The notes beneath the pieces are model-generated. The model saw only the letters and a list, made by a program, of their open reading frames with translations, was not told the origin of the DNA and searched no databases. The position numbers and the translations under genes are program-made. Source: Limnephilus marmoratus (Eukaryota > Arthropoda > Insecta > Trichoptera > Limnephilidae). From it: 64,000 bases of DNA. Of this stretch, positions 55,441 to 64,000 are shown in pieces. The stretch covers positions 55,216,831 to 55,280,830 of the forward strand of contig OU862916.1 in NCBI GenBank assembly GCA_917880885.1. The letters are read 5' to 3'. The stretch's first letter is position 1; each line of letters begins with the position of its first letter.

Positions 55441-56142
55441 CCTTTTTATTTGCCATTTCGGGATTTGAAACGGCTGCGGCAGGTTTATACATACCCCCGC
55501 TACGGAGGTCGTTGTTTGCTGTAGCAGTCACTTCGTAAGATATTTTATAACAATTATTGAATTAACATAATTTTATCATAACTGTTTCGGATGAGCACTG
55601 CTCCGCGATATGAATTCAATTTGATCTTTCTCACGCTTCAACATAATTTGAGAAACAAATTTCATATTTCGCATTAATTTACGCTTTCATCTGTATACCT
55701 CAAACTCTATGAAAAATGAAAATATTTTCTACATTTATAGCTGAAAAACAATGGAAAAGCAGCACTTTCTTCGTTCCACTTAAGCCCTGTGAAAACACGA
55801 AGGTCGTCCGGCATATACTCGTATGCGCAAATTAAAATAGTTACGAATGATTTCTCGAGCTTAAGTTGAACAATCAACAATGTTTACATTTTTATCAACA
55901 AAAGCCTAACAAAAGGTGGGAAAATATTTGTTTGAAGCCCATAGCTCTTTGAAAAATCTCTAAGAGCATTAAATCATTTTCACTTGCGCAAAATGATCAA
56001 TTTAAGTAAGCAATTATTCTGAGTATGCATCTTAATTCCGTTTTAGTTGTTATTATTAAAACATCTGTGCACAATTTGAACATTAGGTACATTTTTTGTG
56101 TCAGAGGGACATTTTGTTTTCTATGGCTTGTTACAGTTTCTA
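55441..56142. other. Unassigned
   Basis: No feature is recognised. Confidence 0.3.
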
Positions 56143-56305
56143 ATGACAACTAAAAAAGTGGCATTTAAACACCCCTTTGAATAATCATTAAATTAGCAAA
56201 ATTAATTGAAATAGCATATAACCTTACCTAACGTTATCTATTTAACCAAACTTTTAATGTCTTTTCAAAGGTGTGATGAAGCTGCGCTTTGTTAAGTGGT
56301 CCGAT
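56143..56305. mobile_element. MITE family F copy
   Basis: The left arm ACTAAAAAAGTGGCATTTAA, ACACCCCTTTGAA pairs with the right arm (reverse complement ACTTAACAAAGCGCAGCTTC, ACACCTTTGAAAAGACAT). The centre has CCTTACCTAACG, a decayed telomere-type motif. Confidence 0.5.
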
Positions 56306-56451
56306 CACCTGAGTATCTACCACCCAGGGAATAAACCATTATATTAACCATTATAATAACCACTTTCCACCTCTCTCCCCCCCACTACTTCCATTTCTAC
56401 CCCGCCTGTCTTTCTATACTTGATAATTTAGTTTTTAGTACAAATAATGTC
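56306..56451. other. Unassigned spacer with pyrimidine tract
   Basis: CCACCTCTCTCCCCCCCAC is the main feature. Confidence 0.3.
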
Positions 56452-56491
56452 CTGATGAAGAGAACATCGTTCTCGAAACATGTTGATTTTT
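56452..56491 (+). ncRNA. Hammerhead-like motif, locus 5 (best preserved)
   Basis: CTGATGA (56,452-56,458), one extra A, a perfect 6-bp stem GAGAAC/GTTCTC with a 3-nt loop (56,460-56,474), then GAAACATGTT. The six bases from the last A of GAAA (ACATGT) are self-complementary and followed by T, which matches the A15.1...U16.1-H17 arrangement of dimeric hammerheads. Weak stem I pairing (GTC against GAT) is possible. The extra base before stem II departs from the canonical core, so activity is unproven. It lies about 40 bp upstream of an RT C-terminal fragment. Confidence 0.4.
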
Positions 56492-56527
56492 TTAAATAAA
56501 GATTATCACGATAAAACAAAGTATTTT

Positions 56528-56825
56528 TAATTCATCAATCATATTCGAAAAATTCCCAGTGCTGAAAATTCAAAAATTACATTCAAAACAAATACTAACT
56601 TTCCTTTACAAGAACTTATCCACATTTAACATTTCACAAAACTCTCGCAATACTAGAACAAGACATGCTCTCCAACTACAAATACCAAAAACAAACACAT
56701 CCTTTGGACAAAAACACTACAGATACCAGGCTATAAAACTATACAATTCTCTTCCTACACAATATAAAACAACTAATATTATTGAATACAAAAAAAACAT
56801 AAGAAACTGGCTACAATCTTTCTAA
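56528..56825 (+). pseudogene. Non-LTR RT C-terminus, fragment
   Basis: The frame to TAA 56,823-56,825 reads SSIIFEKFPVLKIQKLHSKQ, ILTFLYKNLSTF, NSRNTRTRHALQLQIPKTNT, SFGQKHYRYQAIKLYNSLPT and EYKKNIRNWLQSF. NTRTRHAL, GQ-YRYQAIKLYNSLP and the final NWL helix are the standard post-RT end of CR1/Jockey-like ORF2. The 5' part is missing. The 3' UTR follows. Confidence 0.75.
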
Positions 56826-57052
56826 CTTTTAATTTATAATTTGTGTCAAATTGAAGTCGATTTTATATTTTGATTTTTATTGTTTCTCTTTTTTATATTA
56901 GCTATTAACACTCTTTTGTTTTACTATTCACAATTTATAATTTATAATTTAATCTGAAAAATGTCCTCCACAACACAGGTGAACTCCTAGTGTGGAGGAC
57001 AATATATTATACCTTTGTAATGTAAATGTACTAAGAATAAATAAATAAATTA
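56826..57052 (+). repeat. 3' UTR and tail of the RT fragment
   Basis: Contains a perfect 10-bp hairpin (GTCCTCCACA 56,963-56,972 with TGTGGAGGAC 56,991-57,000), the arm preceded by ACTCCTAG (56,983-56,990), then AATAAATAAATAAAT. It mirrors the 3' end at 6.66-6.77 kb. Confidence 0.65.
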
Positions 57053-57589
57053 TTTCATTAATAAAATGGTGCCACAAAGTGAATTTGCAAAATTTGAAGA
57101 AGTTATTATATTAGGTACTAATCTGCAATATGTCACAAAAATTACCTGTACATTGGGAAGTAAAAATATTTTTTAGTCATTTCATTATTTTTTTGGAGAA
57201 GTAGTTTGACAATCGTTTATAAGAAAATCCATAGATTTTCTAATTGAACAAAAGAAAAATTACACAGCGGAAGAAAAATCATCCAACTAAATGGAAAATA
57301 TGTATTTCTGTATGAAATGCAATTGGATTCCATGCAAAACCAGATTAGAAGAAAATAACCCCCGAGAAGCATGCGCAAAGGTATTAAGTTTATAGTCGGA
57401 GTCTCTAGGAAGAGTCTGTAGGAAGACGATCATTTATCCCAGACTCGAGAGATTATTATATTGTCGGTTGGCGGTTTAATGCAGTCACTCCATGCACAAT
57501 TCGCTGCAATGCTAGAAATATCTACGATTATCTTCAGAGAGTATTACGTTATTTTATTTATTTTTTTATTTTATTTTTCTCATAGTAGA
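57053..57589. other. Unassigned
   Basis: No feature is recognised. Confidence 0.3.
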
Positions 57590-57624
57590 ATCTCGTTAAA
57601 CCGCAATTAAGCAGTTTGTCAACA

Positions 57625-57740
57625 GGATGTTCAATTACAATGTTTAAAATAATGGCTGTTTGTTGAATTACAATGTTTGTTCAATAACAAAGTTTGGTGA
57701 ATTACAATGCATGTTCTATTACAATGTAAAGAGATATACA
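57625..57740 (+). repeat. Short degenerate tandem repeat
   Basis: Five to six copies of a unit like GTTCAATTACAATGTTT: GTTCAATTACAATGTTT, TTGAATTACAATGTTT, TTCAATAACAAAGTTT, GTGAATTACAATGCAT, GTTCTATTACAATGTAA. Spacing is about 18-30 bp. Confidence 0.7.
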
Positions 57741-59244
57741 TAATATTATTACTAATTATAATATAAATATATAAATACGGATTGTCACTGTTCACACATG
57801 ACGTATATACCGCATCTCTACTTAGTAATCATATTTTCAGCATGTATCTGAATCTATTTGAAGAATCGCATTTTTTTACATTACAATATTCAATATTTTG
57901 TGTTCTTTTGGGTTGATTCTTTTATATTGACATGTTACATTTCAGGGTTTGCTTTCCGTATATATTTTATTATTAATATTATGATCATGTTCCACTTTCC
58001 TCTTATATTCAAAGTCAGATATATGCTGAATCAATATTTTGTACCGTAATAAGATAGTTAAATTTCGATATAACATTGATAAACTTCGTCTCTGTGAAAA
58101 ACATGTTTTTGAACTTGTAATTTAACCGTAGAATTTTGTACTGATTGTAGGTAGTTTATATAAGTTTTGCAAGTGTCCCCAAGTGGTTATTCCATACCGT
58201 AAAGTTGAATGATCATTAATGTTGTATGATCATTTGATCATAATATATTCAAAAACCTACTACATAGTAGGTACATTCAAACCTGCCATCTGTGGTGACT
58301 TGCAGTCATAATTAGAGACACACGTTTAAATATTGTACGATCTCAACTGCATTTTAATCAATATGCCCGCAGTCGGGCATATGCAGTATCATTATGTATG
58401 CCCATAGCTCTAAACACGTTGCAATACAAGTTAAGACATAATGTTATATGAAGGAATGTATTCATAATTTCGTTTCTGTAACTTTTGTGACGAACGTGTT
58501 TGGTAGGAAAGAAAGTTTTCTTGATCTTTCTTTTTAATTCGGACGTAAGAGAGATCATATTTGATTTCACCAATCGAGCGCATTCTACCTTGATTGTGTT
58601 ATAAGCTCTGCGGTATAGATGTAATATTTAAGATAATGACAATAGACGCCGAATGGAAATTTAATTGGAAGAAGGCCTACTTTAAAACGATTTTTAGTAA
58701 GGATAATTATTTTAACGTGTAATCAAGAGCGAGACAGGCACCTACTAAGATATTTGTTGTAGATTCAAAAAGTTTCGAGATTTAAACACGGGGTCAATCG
58801 CATCTTGAAAACCGAAAAAGGTAATTTATAAATGGTAAATAAATATAAAATTTACGACCCGCTTATTAATGACGTACTTACCAACGTTCTAAAAATAATA
58901 ACGTTATTAAATTCAACGTATCAACTTTGCAGTCCACAAAAGGCTTTTGAAAATTTATTGATTTGATTTGCAAATAAATGTCTTTCATTTAGCAGAAATT
59001 TGGAATTTGTTTGATTTTAGATTATACAATTATGAAGCGAATACAAATTTCTACAGCGCAATAAAAAATAATGTGACACGCTTTCGTAAAGTAGATATTA
59101 TAGATTGTGACGAAGTTTTGTGCAATTTATATACAATAAGTTCACATAAGCCTTACTCATACGTTTTCATGTGAATAATAAGATTACATATTGTTCTATT
59201 GTTTGAGGAAGTCAGTTGGTTTTGTTCGATTATATCGGCTTGTT
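57741..59244. other. Unassigned, 1.5 kb
   Basis: Short frames of 63-71 codons are not recognised. Confidence 0.3.
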
Positions 59245-59350
59245 CTCTACACAGGAGACCCGGAAGAAAATAATTTCCCTCAGCGCCTATGTTATCTTTA
59301 AGAGATGGTGAGTGGAAGGTGGTTTTGAGGAAAGGAAGGAGTAAACACTG
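59245..59350 (-). repeat. Retroposon B tail fragment
   Basis: The minus strand includes AACATAGGCGCTGAGGGAAA, TTATTTTCTTCCGGGTCTCC and TGTGTAGAG, matching the last 100 bp of the family. Much reduced. Confidence 0.5.
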
Positions 59351-59497
59351 GTCTTGAAGAGAGCCATGTTGTAGGAGGGAGGAAACAAAGAGGCCGGAAA
59401 ATCGTTTTACAGCCGAGCTGTTGAACTCAAGAAAAGTCGTAGAAGCGACTCTTTCTCATGTGACAAATGTCAATTGTATACACATATGTTGGGCGCG
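59351..59497. other. Unassigned spacer
   Basis: Includes the left copy of the GTTGGGCGCG duplication. Confidence 0.3.
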
Positions 59498-59678
59498 GCT
59501 CCACGCCAACTCAGAATGAAACCAACTCAGAAACATCTCAGAAAGGTCATTAAAAGCGATGAAAAAATAATTTTTAAATATCCGGTAACCCTAACCTAAC
59601 TTAACCTATTTAACCTATTTTTTTATCATCACTCTGAGGTGCTTCTGAGTTGGTTTCAATCTGAGTTGTCTGGTCACC
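59498..59678. mobile_element. MITE family F copy with 10-bp flanking duplication
   Basis: Arms: CCAACTCAGAATGAAACCAA, CTCAGAAACATCTCAGA at left; reverse complement of the right, ACAACTCAGATTGAAACCAA, CTCAGAAGCACCTCAGA. The centre has CCCTAACCTAACTTAACC. GTTGGGCGCG flanks both sides (59,488-59,497 and 59,679-59,688), a 9-10-bp duplication that would fit a Mutator-like mechanism. Confidence 0.7.
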
Positions 59679-59909
59679 GTTGGGCGCGAGTTGCGAATGT
59701 TTCCGAAATATGCACCGGTGATTAAGGGATCAATGACGCTAGTTCCTCGGAGCATCTTCTATTGTAACACCGATAGACCGAGGACAGTGTAGCTGACTGG
59801 CGCCTCAAAAGGAACTGCATGTTTTGCACAGAGTTTTTTCCAGGTATTTTGGTGCTCCAGACCAGAGGTGCCTGCCAAATTTAGCAGTGTGGGTACTTGC
59901 GATTTGTAT
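59679..59909. other. Unassigned spacer
   Basis: No feature is recognised. Confidence 0.3.
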
Positions 59910-60345
59910 GACTCCAGATACTAATATCTACAGCCTGTATGTCGGACGAATATCTACAGCTCTTATGTTGAACTAATATCTACGATCTTCAGAGTGTTGA
60001 CTAATATCTACAGAGCGTAGGTTGAACTAATATCTACAGAGCGTAGTAGGTTGGATTAATCAGCTAAATGTGTCCAATAGTCCGATATTAGGGATTTTTA
60101 CATATATATACTTACATAAATTAAGTTTTTTAAACTGCATACGCAATATTACGTTATTCCAATATGCTATACATAATTGCAAATCCAACCTCTGCCAGTG
60201 CTGTAGATATTCGTCAACACTTTGGTTCTCATAGATATTCGTCAACAGTTTGAGCTGTAGATATTCGTCAACATTTTCCTTCTCATAGATATTAGTTCGA
60301 TGTTTTCAGTTTTTGAAATTCCTGTAGATATTAGTAGACGCCTCC
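59910..60345. mobile_element. Foldback with inverted arrays of a short tandem repeat
   Basis: The left arm has six copies of a TGAACTAATATCTACAG-type unit (59,919-60,052). The right arm has five copies of the inverted CTGTAGATATTCGTCAAC-type unit (60,200-60,335). About 140 bp of AT-rich sequence lies between. ATTTGTAT occurs immediately outside both ends (59,902-59,909 and 60,346-60,353), a likely 8-bp target duplication. No coding. Confidence 0.75.
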
Positions 60346-60751
60346 ATTTGTATAGGGTCGGCCGTTCTATACTATTTAACTATCTGGGGGTCATCGTATT
60401 GGAAAGATTGATGAATTGAAATTATGTTAAATTTATTATTGGTAGTGGTGTCATTCATTTAAATAAATATGGCCAACGAACCTTTGAATGGACTCATATC
60501 TCATAAACAATTTTTTTTATAGATATGTATAAGTGGCCATATTGTGTATAAAACAAATTTGTTAGATTCTAAGCAAAAAATATAAAAAATAAGACTTTCG
60601 GACGTGTTGATTTTTGAATAAATATTTTTTTTTATTTGAAGGTAGTTATTGAATTTCCTGCACTGGTGAATTTTTTTTATTTTTAATCAGATTCTTGTAA
60701 AATGTATCAATGTTATATTTACATCCGTGTTTCTCATTTAAGAATATCTCA
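60346..60751. other. Unassigned
   Basis: No feature is recognised beyond the target duplication. Confidence 0.3.
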
Positions 60752-61208
60752 ATTTGGGAAACAAGTATGGGTACCGCCGCGCGCGCCGTCCCGGGAACCA
60801 TTAATTGGGTAGCTAACACCTCTGCTATAGGACACCCCAACCAGTTTGCTACGTTTGGTGACTTAGCATCAGTGCCCGGGTTCATGGGATGAGGTTTGTC
60901 CGGGCCTTGGCGACGGATGCGTCCGCTCGCCAGCTGCATGACAGGCCGGATCGGGAGAGAATGGTTGAGGGAGTCCCTTTGACTTCTCCAGTCATATTCT
61001 CTCGGGAAATTGCCTTGCACCGCAGTGGGAGGGATGGATTCATACGTCCGTCAATCCTGGATACACTGACCCCCAGATTCTTACCTACCCCCAATACCCC
61101 TTTCCTTTCCAGAACTTCCTCTCCTTCCTTTCCTAAAAAGACCCTCAGGGCCTATAGTTAGAATTTTTTCCTCAGGGCCTCCTATGAGGAACTAATGTAA
61201 AAAAAATT
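60752..61208 (+). repeat. Retroposon B, full-length copy
   Basis: From TTTGGGAAACAAGTATGGGT to GGAACTAATGTAAAAAAAAT. It has the head GGTACCGCCGCGCGCGCCGT, CCCGGGTTCATGGGATGAGG, GATCGGGAGAGAATGG, ATTCATACGTCCGTCAATCC and GGGCCTCCTATGAGGAAC. A 124-codon minus-strand frame covers much of it, with peptide text shared by other copies. Confidence 0.75.
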
Positions 61209-61857
61209 ATACACTTTGTAACCCATTTATAATTTTTTTAAAGTTAATACTCATGCCAAAAAATTACTTAAAGTAGCTTTTTAGAGGATATTAAAATCTT
61301 TCTGTTATAAATATTTGCATCACATATATCCAAAAAAGTCACCGTAAAATCACCATACACGATTTGACAATTTGCATTTTTAAAGATATGTTAAAAATAT
61401 TTGTCTAGAAGGCAGTTCTTAGATAAATTCGAGAATAAACAACTGTAATAAGTGAAATTCATGGCTTTTTATGGTCTGGAAACATTCTTGACCCGCGGTT
61501 AACAAAAGGGTTTGTCGTTAATGTGGAGACAAAGCCAGACACAAATATAACAGATTCATAAATATAGCAAGTCACGCTTCGGACGCTTTTGTTAATAGTG
61601 ACTTGGAGACAGGCTTTTCATTGTGACAGAGACAGTTTCCCGTTAAAATGCTTCACGTCATGTTTGCGTTGTTAAACTTCAAAAGGAAATAACAATAAAA
61701 ACCGCTTACCGGTAAATACGCGAAAATTATAAGTGTCATTTCTTCCTAGACTAAATCACTAAAGATATTATTTATTATTGGAAAAACAATTTGTCGAAGA
61801 CAATATTGTTAATTTTGAATTTGAAATAAGAGATTGACAAAAACGATATTAAAATAA
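61209..61857. other. Unassigned
   Basis: No feature is recognised. Confidence 0.3.
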
Positions 61858-62040
61858 GAGGTCTCCGAGTTGGTGAAGGCGCTTCTCCCGGTAAGACGAG
61901 AGATCCTGGGTTCGAGTCCCAGTTGTGACCGTTATCTTTTTATTTTTCTGTGTCTTGTTCTTTTTCATATTTTAGTTTAGATTTATTTATATCTTAATTT
62001 AATAATCTATAATTATCTTCTTCGTCAATGAGTTCCTATT
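61858..62040 (+). repeat. tRNA-derived SINE D, copy 4
   Basis: The tRNA-like head has GAGTTGGTGAAGGCGC (A-box-like), ACGAGAGATCCTGGGTTCGA, GTCCCAG (perfect T stem), then TTATCTTTTTATTTTTCTGT, TCTTGTTC and TATCTTCTTCGTCAATGAG. Same body and tail as the inverted pair at 21 kb, though the head is more diverged. Confidence 0.7.
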
Positions 62041-62089
62041 TCTTTCAGTTAGGACTGGTTATTTCAGTGAATTTGAACAATTCATCACA

Positions 62090-62414
62090 TTTCGAAGTTA
62101 ATTTACAGTTTCCCTGAAAGTTCTGGTCAAGTTCTGAGATTATTTCAGTTTTATGAAGTAATTGACCTATAATGATATAATAGTAGAGCTTTTCTTATGA
62201 TATAATAGTAGAGCTTTCACGGAAAATGTTTTTTTCATTTTATCCTGACGAAGGAACGTGAAGTTTGTGTTTAATTAAAATTACGCCACTAGGGGTGGGT
62301 TGTTCAAATAAATTTTAACTACTTATCAAATTTTTAAAGTTAATTTTCTCGTTCTGTGAAAGTTCTATTCAAGTTCTATGATTATTTCAGTTTTATGAAG
62401 CAACTGGCCTATAT
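62090..62414. repeat. Pair of direct repeats of about 80 bp
   Basis: 62,095-62,173 and about 62,335-62,413 share GAAAGTTCT, CAAGTTCT, GATTATTTCAGTTTTATGAA and a GGCCTATA/GACCTATA end. Between them ATGATATAATAGTAGAGCTTT occurs twice (62,174-62,215). Retroposon B begins right at the end of the second repeat. Confidence 0.65.
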
Positions 62415-62752
62415 TTGGAAGGCGGGAATGGGTAGCGCCGCCCCGGGAACCTTTATTGGATAACCAACACCTCTGCCATAGGTCACCCCAAGTGGTTTGC
62501 TACGTTTGTTGATTTAGCAGGGGTGCCCGGGTTCATGGGGTGAGGTTTGTCTAGGTTTTGGAGGCGGTTAACCAGGACATACTGAGCCCCAGATTCCTAC
62601 CCACCCCTCAAACACCCTCCTTCCTTTCCTTAAAAAAAACCCTCCACACAGCATCCCCAAAGATGGGAAATTATTTACATAGACCCCATAGGCCCCGAGG
62701 GAAATTATTTTCCTCAGAGCCTCCTGTGTGGAGCTCATGTAAAAAAAATAAA
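62415..62752 (+). repeat. Retroposon B copy with internal deletion
   Basis: From TTTGGAAGGCGGGAATGGGT to GAGCTCATGTAAAAAAAATA. The central 130 bp or so (between GGTTTTGGAGGCGGTTAACC and ACATACTGAGCCCCAG), holding the GATCGG..CGTCCGTC part, is missing. Confidence 0.7.
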
Positions 62753-63484
62753 TATATTAATATGCCTATAATTGAATAGAACTTACACAGAACGTGAAAA
62801 TTAACTTAAAATATTTGATGAATTGTTGATTTTTTTTTAAACAACACGTCCTAAGTGAATTTGTAATTATTTAAGATGTTTCCAATATTTTAAATTAAAT
62901 AAATATGAAGTTTTTGTCGTGATAAGCAGACAATGTGTAATCCATATTTGAATTGAGTATTAATTGAAAAGCAAACATACCGAATTTCGGTTGAACGCAT
63001 CGATATTCTTAGAATCACAAGATTGGTGTCTTGTTATCAAGTTTTATTGACACTTCAATAACACCAATTTAATATTGAAATACCGGTTTCCTGACGCTGC
63101 ATAATACTGAATATTGTGTTTTGTCTTATTAATACTGTGAGCAGGTATAAAGTGTCTGAAATAAAGCTGTCTCATATCGCAGTCATTAGTCCTTGACTGT
63201 AAGGTTAACTGTGTGACGGCCAGCCTTAATGGTCGACAGGTTATACGATACCTCTGACTACTGATCTAATATTAACTAACCTGAATTCGTAATACTAATA
63301 ACCCATTATTTACCTGACAACTCCATTCAAATCAGTTTTGCAGGTCGTATTAACCATGAAGTATTAACTATTTGTATCAATAAATTATTTAATGGAGGTC
63401 CGTTTCGACTTTGACACTGGTCGAGCAACGAATCAAAGATTTTTAGAACAATCAAAGTTCATGCTGTCAAGTATGTGCATTTGA
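62753..63484. other. Unassigned
   Basis: No feature is recognised. Confidence 0.3.
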
Positions 63485-63725
63485 ATTATATTTTGACCAC
63501 ATTCTTCTTCTGGGACCCTGCCCTATCGGAGGTTGGCTATCCTCAGAGTACTCTTTATCTTCGGGATACAGCCTGGAACAAAAGGTTCGATACCTGCTAT
63601 ATATTTCACATGGTAGAACGGACGTTCTGGCTCGGCATAGCATGACAAGAGGTCTGCTAAATGATAACTTTAGGTCTATTGACATTTTCAATATTGGCCT
63701 TGTAGGTTTTGACAGTCTTAGGCAA
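63485..63725 (-). repeat. Possible non-LTR 3' region
   Basis: The plus strand TTCTTCTTCTGGGACCCTGC followed by CCTATCGGAGGTTGGCTATC resembles the reverse complement of a LINE 3' end with a (GAA)n tail seen in several insect genomes; recalled, not searched. An 88-codon minus frame spans it (SCLRLSKPTRPILKMS and others) but is not a recognised domain. Confidence 0.3.
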
Positions 63726-64000
63726 GAACTCAAAAATATGTTATTGTTAAATTTTTGTGTATGGTAATTTTTGTGTATATTTACATAAAACTAATATAAT
63801 ATACAATAATAATACAAAAAAAATCTTAAGAGGAAACCCGGTGGCCGAGAAATTTCAACAATAGATATTTTACCAAACTTACTGTCACTGTCGCTCTTAC
63901 ACCCCCGAATACTGAGCGAAAGGAACAAATACTGAATTATGCTGATAACACCTAAATAAAATCATCAAAATCAAGGTTTTGGTACCCCATTTTTCTCCTC
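63726..64000. other. Unassigned window end
   Basis: No feature is recognised. Confidence 0.3.

Noticed and set aside
60646..61161. 124-codon minus-strand and 90-codon plus-strand frames in retroposon B
   Set aside because: Equivalent frames occur in other copies because the repeats are similar; both strands are open and peptides are Pro/Arg/Ser-rich without a domain.

Overview
The window looks like AT-rich (about two thirds A+T by eye), gene-poor nuclear DNA of an insect. No bacterial-style coding block is present. The longest open frames are retrotransposon remnants. There are several dispersed stretches of the insect telomere motif (TTAGG/CCTAA), many MITE-like and Helitron-like elements, Jockey/CR1-like and RTE-like non-LTR fragments, and tRNA-derived retroposons. 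A hemipteran or lepidopteran would fit, but the order cannot be fixed from the sequence alone.

Layout. 1-9,000: a short Helitron-like element, a dispersed repeat that recurs at 22 kb, a roughly 1.07 kb terminal-inverted-repeat (TIR) element, two head-to-head reverse-transcriptase (RT) C-terminal fragments (5.6-6.2 kb), and tRNA-derived SINE pieces. 9,190-10,220: the best candidate host feature, a CpG-rich island followed by a long 5'-UTR-like exon ending in a GTAAGA donor. 10.2-17 kb: intron-like DNA with two copies of a foldback element carrying hammerhead-like motifs. 17.2-20 kb: a poly(A) retroposon (family B) and the largest coding remnant, a 5'-truncated Jockey/CR1-like RT on the minus strand with one frameshift and one in-frame stop. 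20-25 kb: tRNA-derived SINEs, two of them an inverted pair, a degenerate Helitron-like element and a perfect-armed foldback. 25-34 kb: mostly unassigned, with a nested foldback of about 1.2 kb (30.2-31.4 kb) and a hAT-like element carrying a smaller TIR element (32.3-33.4 kb). 34-38.2 kb: family B, an RTE-like RT fragment split by a 158-bp MITE, and a 1.77-kb hAT-like element with a perfect 8-bp target duplication that carries a tandem satellite of about 97 bp. 38.8-48 kb: a Helitron with clean ends, another hammerhead-like foldback, a hAT-like element with a perfect 8-bp duplication, a second CpG-rich island (44.3-44.5 kb), several family B copies, and a foldback whose centre matches the satellite unit. 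49-55 kb: a repeat shared with 7 kb, then several kb with little recognisable. 55-64 kb: MITEs with TTAGG-like centres, a hammerhead-like motif beside another RT C-terminus, a foldback with subterminal tandem repeats, and more family B and SINE copies.

How the parts relate. The non-LTR remnants could once have mobilised the poly(A)-ending and tRNA-derived retroposons. The TIR and foldback elements are non-autonomous, and no transposase reading frame is visible. Host gene content is probably limited to one 5'-UTR exon and possibly a second promoter-like island, so most of the window may be intron or intergenic. The most distinctive signal is a set of dispersed foldback loci sharing a CTGATGA-stem-GAAAC core, which resembles the hammerhead ribozyme core known from Penelope-like retroelements.
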